64,000 nucleotides of DNA from Nonomuraea jiangxiensis. GTDB taxonomy: Bacteria > Actinomycetota > Actinomycetes > Streptosporangiales > Streptosporangiaceae. Of this stretch, positions 16,270-23,281 are shown one piece after another. The notes beneath the pieces are model-generated. The model made no database searches. It was not told the origin of the DNA and was given only the letters and a program-made list of their open reading frames with translations. Position 1 is the stretch's first letter. Each line of letters opens with the position of its first letter. The DNA lies in the NCBI RefSeq assembly GCF_900099965.1, contig NZ_FNDJ01000018.1:1-64000 (forward strand), read 5' to 3'. The translations under genes were made by a program, and so were the position numbers.

Positions 16270-16736
16270 GATGCACCCTGGCCTGCCCGTATGCCGTCGT
16301 CCCACCCACGGGGTAGCGGGCCAGCCGCGGGGCTGCCCCGGCTGCGCGCCCGGTGTCAGGGCCGTGATGGAGCGGAGGCGGCCCCGCGACTGGTCTGCTA
16401 GGGCTTGCCCTGGGACGGCGGTAGGTGGGCAGGCTTCCACGGCAACCCGCTCAGACGGATAGGGACCGATCTTGGCTGCCCGGAGCCGGAGCGCCCCCGC
16501 CGGAGGCATGTAGTAAGGCCGGCCTCGTGACAGCGCACGCGTGCGCTGATGGCTCGCCCCCCGTGACCCGAGAAGTGCGCTCCCTGTGATCAGATCTGTA
16601 CCGTCGCACGGCGGCCCACTTCGACTCGTCCGCGCCAGCCGTCCGGCGTTCTTTGCGCGCTGTCCGCCGGGAGCGGAGCGGGAGGCGGCGGCGTGCGCCG
16701 TGACGGCGGCGCGTGCGGCCCCTTGGGGCCGCCTTG
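16270..16736. repeat. ~450-bp structured repeat, copy B
   Basis: Second copy of the repeat at 8,976-9,426. The 18-bp stem is kept (16315-16332 with 16382-16399): two of the three differences are G-U wobbles if read as plus-strand RNA and one is a mismatch. It again ends in GCGGCCCC-TT-GGGGCCGC and joins directly to integrase sequence at 16,739, but at a different codon from copy A. Confidence 0.6.
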
Positions 16737-16738
16737 AC

Positions 16739-17367
16739 GTTGGCCCAGGCGGAAGATGTCTTGAAGGCCGCCGAGAGCGCCCACCCCCGCATCCGCGCCT
16801 ACATCGTCGTCTCACTGCTGTCCGGAGCACGAACAGAGGAAGTGCGGGCACTTCAGTGGAGTCATGTGGTCGCATACGACGAGAAGACCCAAGCATGGCG
16901 ATCAGTGGTCGAGGTCGGCTGGGACCACGACGAGTTCGCCTTGTATGTCTGGCGATCAGTTCGTAAGAAAGGTGAGACCAAAACTCCGAAGTCCCGACGC
17001 AGTCTCCACTCCCCAAACGCTGCGTGGACGCCCTGAAGGCTCACAAGGAAGCTCAGGACGGTGATCGCGAGTTGGTGTTCTCTACCCGGACCGGCTCAAA
17101 GATGGCCGCCCACAACGTCCGCCGCGACTTCCGGAAGGTGCTCGATAGCGCCAAGCTCATCGGCAAGAACTGGGCGCCCAGGGAGTTCCGACACAGGTTC
17201 GTCTCCCTGCTCTCGGATCATGACATCCCGATCGAGGACATCTCACGCCTGGTCGGACATTCAACACGGTAGTTACCGAGACGGTCTACCGGCAGCAGAT
17301 ACGACCAGTCATCCAAGAAGGCGCGACTGCGATGGACCGCATCTTCCCTGTAGCGGACGAGGCATAG
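16739..17367 (+). pseudogene. Tyrosine integrase, N-terminally truncated and frameshifted (element 15.9-17.4 kb)
   Basis: Begins with LAQAEDVLKAAESAHPRIRA and SLLSGARTEEVRALQW, the first catalytic-Arg box. One base is missing near 17,010 (RRSL then LPKRCVDALKAHKEAQ). The second box follows (FRHRFVSLLSDHDIPIEDIS, LVGHS). A further one-base deletion near 17,262 precedes TVYRQQIRPVIQEGA with the catalytic Tyr. The second deletion is identical to that in the 9,427-9,649 fragment. About 200 N-terminal residues are replaced by the structured repeat, so it is inactive. Confidence 0.8.
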
Positions 17368-17400
17368 CCGTTCAGCATGTCACCAAGTTTGTCACTCACA

Positions 17401-17430
17401 CCCCGTTTCCAAGATCGGAAACGGGGCTTT
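17401..17430 (+). terminator. Intrinsic terminator after the integrase remnant
   Basis: CCCCGTTTCC-aagatc-GGAAACGGGG followed by CTTTT; perfect 10-bp stem with a short T-tract on the plus strand, six bases before the tRNA CCA end. Confidence 0.7.
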
Positions 17431-17435
17431 TCCGC

Positions 17436-17510
17436 TGGTGGGCGGTACTGGGTTCGAACCAGTGACCCCTCGCTTGTAAGGCGAGTGCTCTACCGCTGAG
17501 CTAACCGCCC
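17436..17510 (-). tRNA. tRNA-Val (anticodon UAC)
   Basis: Complete cloverleaf on the minus strand: acceptor GGGCGGT/ACCGCCC, D-arm AGCTCAGCGGTAGAGC, anticodon stem CTCGC/GCGAG with loop CTTACAA (anticodon TAC), T-arm with GGTTCGAACCC, discriminator A and encoded CCA. It is the only intact copy. Four partial copies of its 3' half lie to the left, which marks it as the attachment gene of the integrated elements: the full gene is kept because each insertion restores the 3' end. Confidence 0.93.
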
Positions 17511-17527
17511 CTGATCGGCACTACACC

Positions 17528-18478
17528 TTACGACACCACAGGGGCCGATCGCACATCCACCGTCCAGCCCGGGCCGAGCTCGGGCCGGCCGGCCGCGCGC
17601 CAGCCCAGAAGGGCCGCGCCGAGCATGCCCGCGTCCACCCCCAGGGCCGCGGGGATCAGCGGGGGCGCGTCCCGCCAGACCAGGCGCTTGACCAGGCGCG
17701 TACGTACGGGGTCGAAGAGGGCGGGACCCGCTTCCGCCAGGCCGCCACCCAGGACGATCACCGAGGGATCGAGCAGCAGCGTGTACGTGGCCAGCGCCAG
17801 CGACAGCGCTTCCACGGCCTCGTCCCAGACCTCTATCGCGATCGGGTCGTCCGAGGACACCACCTCCTCCGCCTTGACGCCCTCCACCCCGGCGCGCTGG
17901 CTGTAGCGACGGCCCACCGAGGCGGCCGAGGCGTACGTCTCCAGGCAGCCCAGCTGCCCGCACACGCACTGCTCACCGTCGGGGAAGACGGGGGTGTGGC
18001 CGATCTCGCCGGCCCAGCCCGAGGAGCCGCCGTACGCCTCGCCGTTGATGATCGAGGCCCCGGCGATGCCCGTGCCGATGGGCAGGAACAGGAAGTCCGT
18101 CAGCCCCTTGCCCGCGCCGAGGATGCTCTCCGCCATGCCCCCGGTGCGTACGTCGTGGCCCAGCATCACGGGGATGTCCAGGGTGGTGAAGTCCGAGGCC
18201 GGGACGTGGTCCCAGCCCAGGTTCGCCGCGTAGACGGCCGCGGTCTCCGTCACCAGGCCCGGTACGGCCAGGCCCACGCCTGCCGGGGCTCCGTCGCCCG
18301 AGTCGGCCAGATGGCTGATGAAGTCGGAGATGGCGGCCACCACCGCCTCCGGGCCCTCCGCTCGGGGGGTCGGGCGCCGCTCGCTCAGCAGCACCGCGCC
18401 GGACTCGTTGACCAGGCCGCCCTTCATGGACGTGCCACCGACGTCGAGCGCGACGACGAACGAACTTATAGCGGACAC
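17528..18478 (-). CDS. ROK-family sugar kinase (glucokinase/N-acylhexosamine kinase type)
   Basis: 316 residues from a GTG at 18478. The ATP/phosphate motif FVVALDVGGTSMKGGLV opens the protein. The central VGLAVPGLV and the ROK signature follow: GEIGHTPVFPD, then the zinc-binding CVCGQLGCLETYAS. A second glycine-rich motif lies near the end (VIVLGGGLAEAG). ROK proteins with complete ATP motifs and no helix-turn-helix domain, as here, are kinases of glucose or related hexoses in the cytoplasm. The gene stands alone just downstream of the tRNA in the opposite orientation from the elements. Confidence 0.85.
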   Translation of the reverse strand: MSAISSFVVALDVGGTSMKGGLVNESGAVLLSERRPTPRAEGPEAVVAAISDFISHLADSGDGAPAGVGLAVPGLVTETAAVYAANLGWDHVPASDFTTLDIPVMLGHDVRTGGMAESILGAGKGLTDFLFLPIGTGIAGASIINGEAYGGSSGWAGEIGHTPVFPDGEQCVCGQLGCLETYASAASVGRRYSQRAGVEGVKAEEVVSSDDPIAIEVWDEAVEALSLALATYTLLLDPSVIVLGGGLAEAGPALFDPVRTRLVKRLVWRDAPPLIPAALGVDAGMLGAALLGWRAAGRPELGPGWTVDVRSAPVVS

Positions 18479-18597
18479 GGAAGGAGACGATATCGCAGCT
18501 CAGCTGATGTCCGTAAAATTTCCGCCCGCCACCGGCGAAGGACTGTCCAGGGATCCCTCCCTGATCCACAAGTCGAACAGCCGGGGATCCAGCCATA

Positions 18598-18680
18598 CGT
18601 CTGGTCAAGGTGCCGGTGCGGCTCGTCTGGTCAAGGTGCCGATGCGGGTCATCTGGTCAAGGTGCCGATGCATTCGTCGC
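18598..18680. repeat. 26-bp tandem repeat, three copies
   Basis: CTGGTCAAGGTGCCGRTGCG recurs starting at 18601, 18627 and 18653, a period of 26 bp, with near-identical flanks (CGT or CAT). It lies in the ~330-bp gap between the ROK kinase start and the zinc-ribbon gene, which otherwise holds no recognisable gene. Confidence 0.8.
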
Positions 18681-18813
18681 CAGGCTCACGGTTGCCCGCC
18701 GTCACCGAGCCGTCCGCGCCAAAGCTGGAAGGAGCCGGAAAGGGGCTACGAAGGGCCAGGAAAGAAGCCGGGGAAGGAGCCGGGAAAGCACGGCGGGCCC
18801 CCGCAGGAGGCCC

Positions 18814-19149
18814 TCAGGCGCGGCCCAGGACCCGGTTGAGCGCTGCCTCCACCTCCGCCGACAATCCGGGCGCCGACGCCGGACGTGCGGCGGTCTCGGC
18901 GCGGTCCGTGGCGGCGGTGTCGTCTGAGCGCGCCAGCCGGACCGCCCCGCAGGACCGGCACTCCACTTCGCCCAGCCGGCAGATCAACGCGGTGGACCCG
19001 CAGGTCCCGCAGGAGTCGAGGTCGAGGTCGTGCAGCCGTTGACAGTCCGGGCAGATCAACACCTGTGCCTCGTCGCGCACCCCGCGCTGCCACGGGCTGG
19101 CGCCGCGCACCGGGTCGGTCTGCCTGGCCCCGCAGCGGTAGCAGGGCAT
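18814..19149 (-). CDS. Zinc-ribbon protein, unknown function
   Basis: 111 residues. Four cysteine pairs (CYRCG, CPDCQ, CGTCG, CRSCG) predict two zinc ribbons in residues 3-70; the remainder is acidic and alanine-rich with a short helix (SAEVEAALNRVLGRA). It precedes the peroxiredoxin gene's 3' end by 15 bp on the same strand, so it may be read with the peroxiredoxin-DUF3052 transcript. Function unknown. Confidence 0.6.
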   Translation of the reverse strand: MPCYRCGARQTDPVRGASPWQRGVRDEAQVLICPDCQRLHDLDLDSCGTCGSTALICRLGEVECRSCGAVRLARSDDTAATDRAETAARPASAPGLSAEVEAALNRVLGRA

Positions 19150-19164
19150 CGTTCCCTCCGAAGG

Positions 19165-19626
19165 TCAAGAAATGTCGGCGAGTGCCTTCACGTAGTCGGC
19201 GACGTCGCGTGCCGAGGAGACCGGATGGACCACCGACCACCGGATCACGCCCTCGCCGTCGATGACGAAGGTCCCCCGAAGCGCGAACCCCTTCGCATCG
19301 TCAAAGACACCGTACGCCCGCGCGACCTGTCCGTGTGGCCAGAAATCAGAGAGCAGCGGAAACGTATAACCCTCGCGATCCGCCCAGGCACGATGGGTGA
19401 AGACGGAATCAACCGACACCGTCAGCACCTGCGCGTCGAGTGGCTGGTCACGCAGCGCGGACAGCTCGCTGTGACAGATCCCGCTGAAGGCCAGCGGGTA
19501 GAAGACCAGCACGACCTTGCCGCCCCGGAACCGGGACAGCCTCACCGGTGTACCGTGCTGGTCCTGCAGCTCGAAATCCGGAGCCTGGGCGCCGACCTCG
19601 GCAGGATGTGCGTTCACAGGCATCAT
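19165..19626 (-). CDS. Peroxiredoxin, AhpE-like
   Basis: 153 residues from an ATG at 19624-19626 (a second ATG follows). The thioredoxin-fold sequence starts APDFELQDQHGTPVRLSRF and holds the peroxidatic site FYPLAFSGICHSEL with Cys51. No resolving cysteine is evident, as in one-cysteine AhpE of mycobacteria, which uses mycothiol or mycoredoxin for recycling. The gene is downstream of DUF3052 with 28 bp between them. A perfect palindrome sits exactly where the ribosome binding site should be. Confidence 0.88.
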   Translation of the reverse strand: MMPVNAHPAEVGAQAPDFELQDQHGTPVRLSRFRGGKVVLVFYPLAFSGICHSELSALRDQPLDAQVLTVSVDSVFTHRAWADREGYTFPLLSDFWPHGQVARAYGVFDDAKGFALRGTFVIDGEGVIRWSVVHPVSSARDVADYVKALADIS

Positions 19627-19642
19627 CCTGCCGTACGGCAGG
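19627..19642. promoter_or_regulatory. 16-bp perfect palindrome abutting the peroxiredoxin start
   Basis: CCTGCCGTACGGCAGG immediately precedes the ATG at 19626. In mRNA it would form a tight hairpin over the initiation region; as DNA it could be an operator. Role not established. Confidence 0.45.
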
Positions 19643-19654
19643 CGCTCGGGCTTC

Positions 19655-20083
19655 CTACCGGCGGCCCTTGGGCGTGACGAGCCTGGTGCCGGACCAATCG
19701 GGTGCGGCTGAGATGCTGCTGGTCTGCGAGAGACCCGCCGAAGCGGCATCCTCCCCTATGTCGCTCGGCTCCACGTGGCCTTCGCGCCCGGCCTTGGGAG
19801 TCAGCAGCCAGATCTGGCCGCCTTCGGCGAGTGCTCGCATGGCTTCGCTGAGCGCGTCGAACAGGTCCCCGTCCCCGTCGCGCCACCACAGCAGCACCAC
19901 ATCGACGACGTCGTCGCTCTCCTCATCCAGCAGCTCGTTACCGGTCAGGTCCTCGATGGAGTCGCGAAGTTCGTCGTCGACGTCCTCGTCCCAACCGATC
20001 TCCTGCACCACCTGACCCGGCTTGAGGCCGAGTCGTTCGGCCAGGCCGCGCTCGCCCTGCGCCTGACCCGCGGTCGCGCTCAC
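19655..20083 (-). CDS. DUF3052 family protein
   Basis: 142 residues from a GTG at 20083, preceded by AGGAGGGATAAAC. The sequence (GLAERLGLKPGQVVQEIGWD, DEESDDVVDVVLLWWRDGDG, GGQIWLLTPKAGREGHVEP) matches the actinobacterial DUF3052 family, usually found next to a peroxiredoxin and close to aceE, as here. C-terminal residues after SDIGEDAASAGL form the usual tail. The biochemical role is unknown; the neighbourhood suggests a link with central metabolism or redox. Confidence 0.88.
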   Translation of the reverse strand: MSATAGQAQGERGLAERLGLKPGQVVQEIGWDEDVDDELRDSIEDLTGNELLDEESDDVVDVVLLWWRDGDGDLFDALSEAMRALAEGGQIWLLTPKAGREGHVEPSDIGEDAASAGLSQTSSISAAPDWSGTRLVTPKGRR

Positions 20084-20201
20084 GTTTATCCCTCCTGCTT
20101 GAGTGGCCCCGCTCTATGCGGTTTATCGCTTCGGCACAGTCCACACGCTGTGACCCTCAGTCGTCAACGGTCGCCACGGGTACGGCCGTAGTCGGCCAGA
20201 A

Positions 20202-20609
20202 TCAACCAGACAAAAACGACAGGCGAACCTGACGTTGCGGGTTGTCGATGTTCAGATCCACGAGTGCGACCGATTGCCAGGTGCCCAACGCCATTCGCCC
20301 GCCCAGCACGGGGATGGTGGCGTACGGCGGGATCAACGCCGGCATGACGTGCGACCTGCCGTGGCCGCGCGAACCGTGGACATGACGCCAGCGGTCGTCG
20401 GCGGGCAGGAGGTCGCGCAGTGCGGCCACCAGGTCCTCGTCGCTGCCCGAGCCCAGCTCCAGCAGCGCGACGCCGGCGGTCGCGTGCGGCACGAAGACGT
20501 GCAGCAACCCGTCCTCCCCCTGCGCGCGCACGAAGTCGGCGCATTCGGCCGTGATGTCGTGCACCGTCTCTCGTGAACCCGTGGCCACAGAGATGATTTC
20601 GGATCTCAC
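20202..20609 (-). CDS. UPF0047/YjbQ family protein
   Basis: 135 residues. The family signature occupies the C-terminal half: HVHGSRGHGRSHVMPALI, PPYATIPVLGGRMALGTWQS and VALVDLN. Earlier HVFVPHATAGVALLELG gives a conserved His/Thr pair. Members are beta-sandwich proteins; E. coli YjbQ has weak thiamine-phosphate synthase activity, but the true function is unclear. It lies on the same strand as DUF1918 (10 bp away) and DUF3052 (118 bp away). Confidence 0.9.
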   Translation of the reverse strand: MRSEIISVATGSRETVHDITAECADFVRAQGEDGLLHVFVPHATAGVALLELGSGSDEDLVAALRDLLPADDRWRHVHGSRGHGRSHVMPALIPPYATIPVLGGRMALGTWQSVALVDLNIDNPQRQVRLSFLSG

Positions 20610-20618
20610 AGACGAATA

Positions 20619-20792
20619 CTACTTTGGTAGGACGACAGCATCGGGGCCGGGAAACACCAGCCCAGTGTGCCCGTCGTCGAACCGCACCACGTAGGGGGGC
20701 CCGCCGTCGAGGCCCTGGACCTCCGTGATTACTCCGCCCCGGTCCCTTTCGCCCACGGTATTCCCGTGGACCAGGAGCCGGTCTCCAACCAT
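20619..20792 (-). CDS. DUF1918 domain protein
   Basis: 57 residues from the ATG at 20790-20792, chosen because GGAGGT lies nine bases upstream; an ATG three codons earlier would touch that site. MVGDRLLVHGNTVGERDRGG, then PPYVVRFDDGHTGLVFPGPD, is the DUF1918 SH3-like barrel, a single-domain family in actinobacteria of unknown role. Ten bases separate it from the UPF0047 gene downstream, so they form an operon. Confidence 0.85.
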   Translation of the reverse strand: MVGDRLLVHGNTVGERDRGGVITEVQGLDGGPPYVVRFDDGHTGLVFPGPDAVVLPK

Positions 20793-20858
20793 CGCATTCA
20801 TACCTCCACATTGGTACTCCGAAAGCCGGAGGAAAAGACCAAATCCCAAGTAGGGTGA

Positions 20859-20890
20859 TTTTTTGCTCCCCCGCTCGGGGGAGGAAAAAA
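20859..20890. promoter_or_regulatory. Extended palindrome upstream of the two-component operon
   Basis: TTTTTT-G-CTCCCCCG-CT-CGGGGGAG-G-AAAAAA: an 8-bp G/C stem extended by six A/T pairs across one mismatch. The right half contains the Shine-Dalgarno-like GGGGGAGGAAA. It follows the hairpin with A rather than T on both strands, so it is not an intrinsic terminator; operator or RNA switch are possible. Confidence 0.5.
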
Positions 20891-20916
20891 GATGACCAAA
20901 ACGTTACGCTGCGCGG

Positions 20917-22320
20917 ATGTCGCGTTTCGGACTCCGCGCCCGGATGGCGGCGTCCTATGTACTGGTCACCGCCACCGCGGTGCTGCTGGTCGAGGCCGTG
21001 GTCGTCGGCCTCTACCTGATCCCCCAGGCCAACGCCGTCGACCTGGCCGCCGTGCTCCAGGAGCAGGCGAGCAAGGACGCGAAGATGCTCAGCCTGGAGG
21101 TCGCCAGGGTGTCGGCCGCCGGCCCCGGCCGCTCCCCGAGCGAGCTGCTGGCCGCCGCGGCGCCCGGCAGGTCGACGCTCGTGGGCGGGGCCAGGCCGCC
21201 CGAGCCGGGTTACGCCATGCTGGAGGCCCTCGTCGACACCGGCGGCGTGATCGTGGCCGGCTCCGCCCCGGGGCTCTACGCCGCCGGCGACAGGCTGGAC
21301 GTCCCGCTGCCCGGGCCGGACGGGGGCGGAGGCTCGTCCAGGACCAGGACGGGGCCGTCGACCTGGCATTTCAGCCCGGTGCTCGGCAGGAACCTGGAGA
21401 TCCTCGGGTACGTCTACGTACAGGCTCCGGCGCAGACCGTGGTCAACGCGCCGACAGCGGAGTCGGTGGCGGGCCTGCTCGCCCCCGGGCTGCTGGTGCT
21501 GGCCCTGGCGATCCCGGTGGGGCTGGTCTTCGGCCTGCTCAGCACCCGCCGCCTGACCAGCAGGGTACGCGAGCTGGCGAACGTGACGACCGCCGTGGCC
21601 GCGGGTGACTTCCGGCCCCGGGTCCCGGTCACGGGCAACGACGAGGTCAGCGTTCTGGAACGCTCGTTCAACGTCATGACCGACCGGCTGGGCACGGCGG
21701 TGGAGGCCGCCCGGCTGGCGGCGCGTACCGAGGCCCGGCAGAGCGAGCGCGGCAGGATCGCCAGGGAGCTGCACGATTCCATCTCCCAGGACCTGTTCTC
21801 GCTGAGCCTGCTCGCCGGCGGCATGCGGCGGGCCGCGCCGGAGAGCCTGCGCGCGCAGGCCGCGTCGATGGAGCGGACGGCCGCCCGGGCGATGCGCGAG
21901 ATGCGGGCGCTGCTGCTGGAGCTGCGGCCGGTCGCGCTGGAGGACGCGGGCCTGCTGCTCGCGCTGGAGGAGCTCTGCAACGCCTACCGGACGCGGCTCG
22001 GCGTGCGGGTGGAGGCCGACCTGGCGGACGTCACGCTGTCGCCGCAGGCCGAGCACGCGGTGCTCCGCCTCGTGCAGGAGGCGCTCGGCAACGCGGTCAA
22101 GCACGCCGATCCCACCCGCGTCGAGGTACGCCTGAGCCAGGACGGCGGCCCGGTCACCGTGGAGGTCGCGGACAACGGCCGGGGATTCGACCCGGCGGGC
22201 GTGGCCGGCAGGCACGGCATGGGCCTCGCCCTGATGCGCGAGCGGGTGACGGAGCTCGGCGGCCGATGGGAGATTCACAGTGACGGGAGCGGCACCACAG
22301 TGAGAGCGAGCCTGCCATGA
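20917..22320 (+). CDS. NarL-type sensor histidine kinase
   Basis: 467 residues. Transmembrane helix 1 (YVLVTATAVLLVEAVVVGLY, about 13-35), an extracytoplasmic sensor region of about 130 residues, helix 2 (LLAPGLLVLALAIPVGLVFG, about 190-210), then a HAMP domain. The HisKA_3 dimerisation helix carries the phospho-accepting His in ERGRIARELHDSISQDLFS. The ATPase domain has LVQEALGNAVKHADPT (N-box) and VADNGRGFDP. It signals to the response regulator whose ATG overlaps its stop. The ligand is unknown. An ATG at 20892 with a good ribosome binding site is out of frame. Confidence 0.92.
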   Translation: MSRFGLRARMAASYVLVTATAVLLVEAVVVGLYLIPQANAVDLAAVLQEQASKDAKMLSLEVARVSAAGPGRSPSELLAAAAPGRSTLVGGARPPEPGYAMLEALVDTGGVIVAGSAPGLYAAGDRLDVPLPGPDGGGGSSRTRTGPSTWHFSPVLGRNLEILGYVYVQAPAQTVVNAPTAESVAGLLAPGLLVLALAIPVGLVFGLLSTRRLTSRVRELANVTTAVAAGDFRPRVPVTGNDEVSVLERSFNVMTDRLGTAVEAARLAARTEARQSERGRIARELHDSISQDLFSLSLLAGGMRRAAPESLRAQAASMERTAARAMREMRALLLELRPVALEDAGLLLALEELCNAYRTRLGVRVEADLADVTLSPQAEHAVLRLVQEALGNAVKHADPTRVEVRLSQDGGPVTVEVADNGRGFDPAGVAGRHGMGLALMRERVTELGGRWEIHSDGSGTTVRASLP

Positions 22321-22970
22321 CGATCCGGGTCCTCATCGTCGACGATCATGAGGTGGTGCGCCAGGGCCTGCGGTTCGTCCTGGAGCAGGAGGAGGGCATC
22401 GAGGTCGCGGGCGAGAGCGGTGACGGGGCCGCGGCGCTGCGGGCCGTACGCGCGCTGCGGCCGGACGTGGTGCTGCTCGACCTGGTCATGCCCGTCATGG
22501 ACGGGCTGGCGGTGCTGGAGAGGCTGCGCGCGGAGGAGGAGCGGCCGGAGGTGATCGTGCTGACGTCGTTCCTGGAGGAGGACAGGGTGGTGGACGCGAT
22601 CCGGCTCGGCGCGCTGTCGTACCTGCCCAAGACCACCGCGGTCGACCAGGTGGTGGAGGCCGTACGCGCCGCGGCCCGCGGCGGCAGCGTCCTCGCGCCC
22701 GGGATCGCCGCGCTGCTGGTCAAGCAGGTACGCCAGGGCGGGCGCCCGCGCCCCCTGGACCCGCTGACCCCGAGGGAGCGGCAGGTGCTGGCCGCCGTGG
22801 CGCGGGGCCGGTCGAACTCCGAGATCGCCAGGGAGCTGGGCCTCGGCAGGGAGACGGTCAAGACCCACGTCTCCAGCGTCCTGGCCAAGCTCGGCCTGGC
22901 CGACCGCACCCAGGCCGCCATCTTCGCCCTCCAGCAGGGACTCGTCCCGCTCGACGAAGCCCTGGGGTGA
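22317..22970 (+). CDS. NarL/LuxR-family response regulator
   Basis: 217 residues, overlapping the kinase stop by ATGA. The receiver domain (residues 1-120) has the acidic pair VDDHE, phospho-acceptor Asp55 in VVLLDLVMP, and the Thr/Lys switch residues in VIVLTSF and SYLPKT. The LuxR-type helix-turn-helix reads LTPRERQVLAAVARGRSNSE, IARELGLGRETVKTHVSSVL. It is the output partner of the upstream kinase. A G/C inverted repeat (CCTCCC-tgttcg-GGGGAGG, about 22,992-23,012) follows the stop. Confidence 0.93.
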   Translation: MTIRVLIVDDHEVVRQGLRFVLEQEEGIEVAGESGDGAAALRAVRALRPDVVLLDLVMPVMDGLAVLERLRAEEERPEVIVLTSFLEEDRVVDAIRLGALSYLPKTTAVDQVVEAVRAAARGGSVLAPGIAALLVKQVRQGGRPRPLDPLTPRERQVLAAVARGRSNSEIARELGLGRETVKTHVSSVLAKLGLADRTQAAIFALQQGLVPLDEALG

Positions 22971-23089
22971 ACGGGGACCCACCGGGCCTGGGTGAGAACC
23001 TCCCTGTTCGGGGGAGGGGTGACGTACGGCGGCGACGCGGGCGCGGCAGGCCACGACATTCGAGCGAAATTTCGTCCGTTTTCCGGTCT

Positions 23090-23118
23090 TGTTAAATTGC
23101 TCCCGCGCTGTAGCCTTT
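23090..23118 (+). promoter_or_regulatory. Candidate promoter of aceE
   Basis: TTGTTA, 16 bases, TAGCCT, in a locally AT-rich stretch (about 23,090-23,118). This would leave a 5' leader of about 160 bases before the aceE GTG at 23,282. No riboswitch fold was recognised in the leader. Confidence 0.35.
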
Positions 23119-23281
23119 GTGGCAATTCGTCCTACCATCGGTGGTCTAGGCCAGCAGGCAAGCCCCTGCCAGCAGGGACACTCTGGTTACTGGCTAGTAG
23201 AGATGCGTTTTCTACGAGTAGCGACCAGGATGGAAGGCGACCTAAGACCAGACATCAGTCATCCTCGGAAGGCGAGACCCA

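Noticed and set aside
20892..21608. Frame starting at the ATG 20,892 with a good ribosome binding site
   Set aside because: Beyond the first codons it is only a shifted reading of the histidine kinase, without domains.
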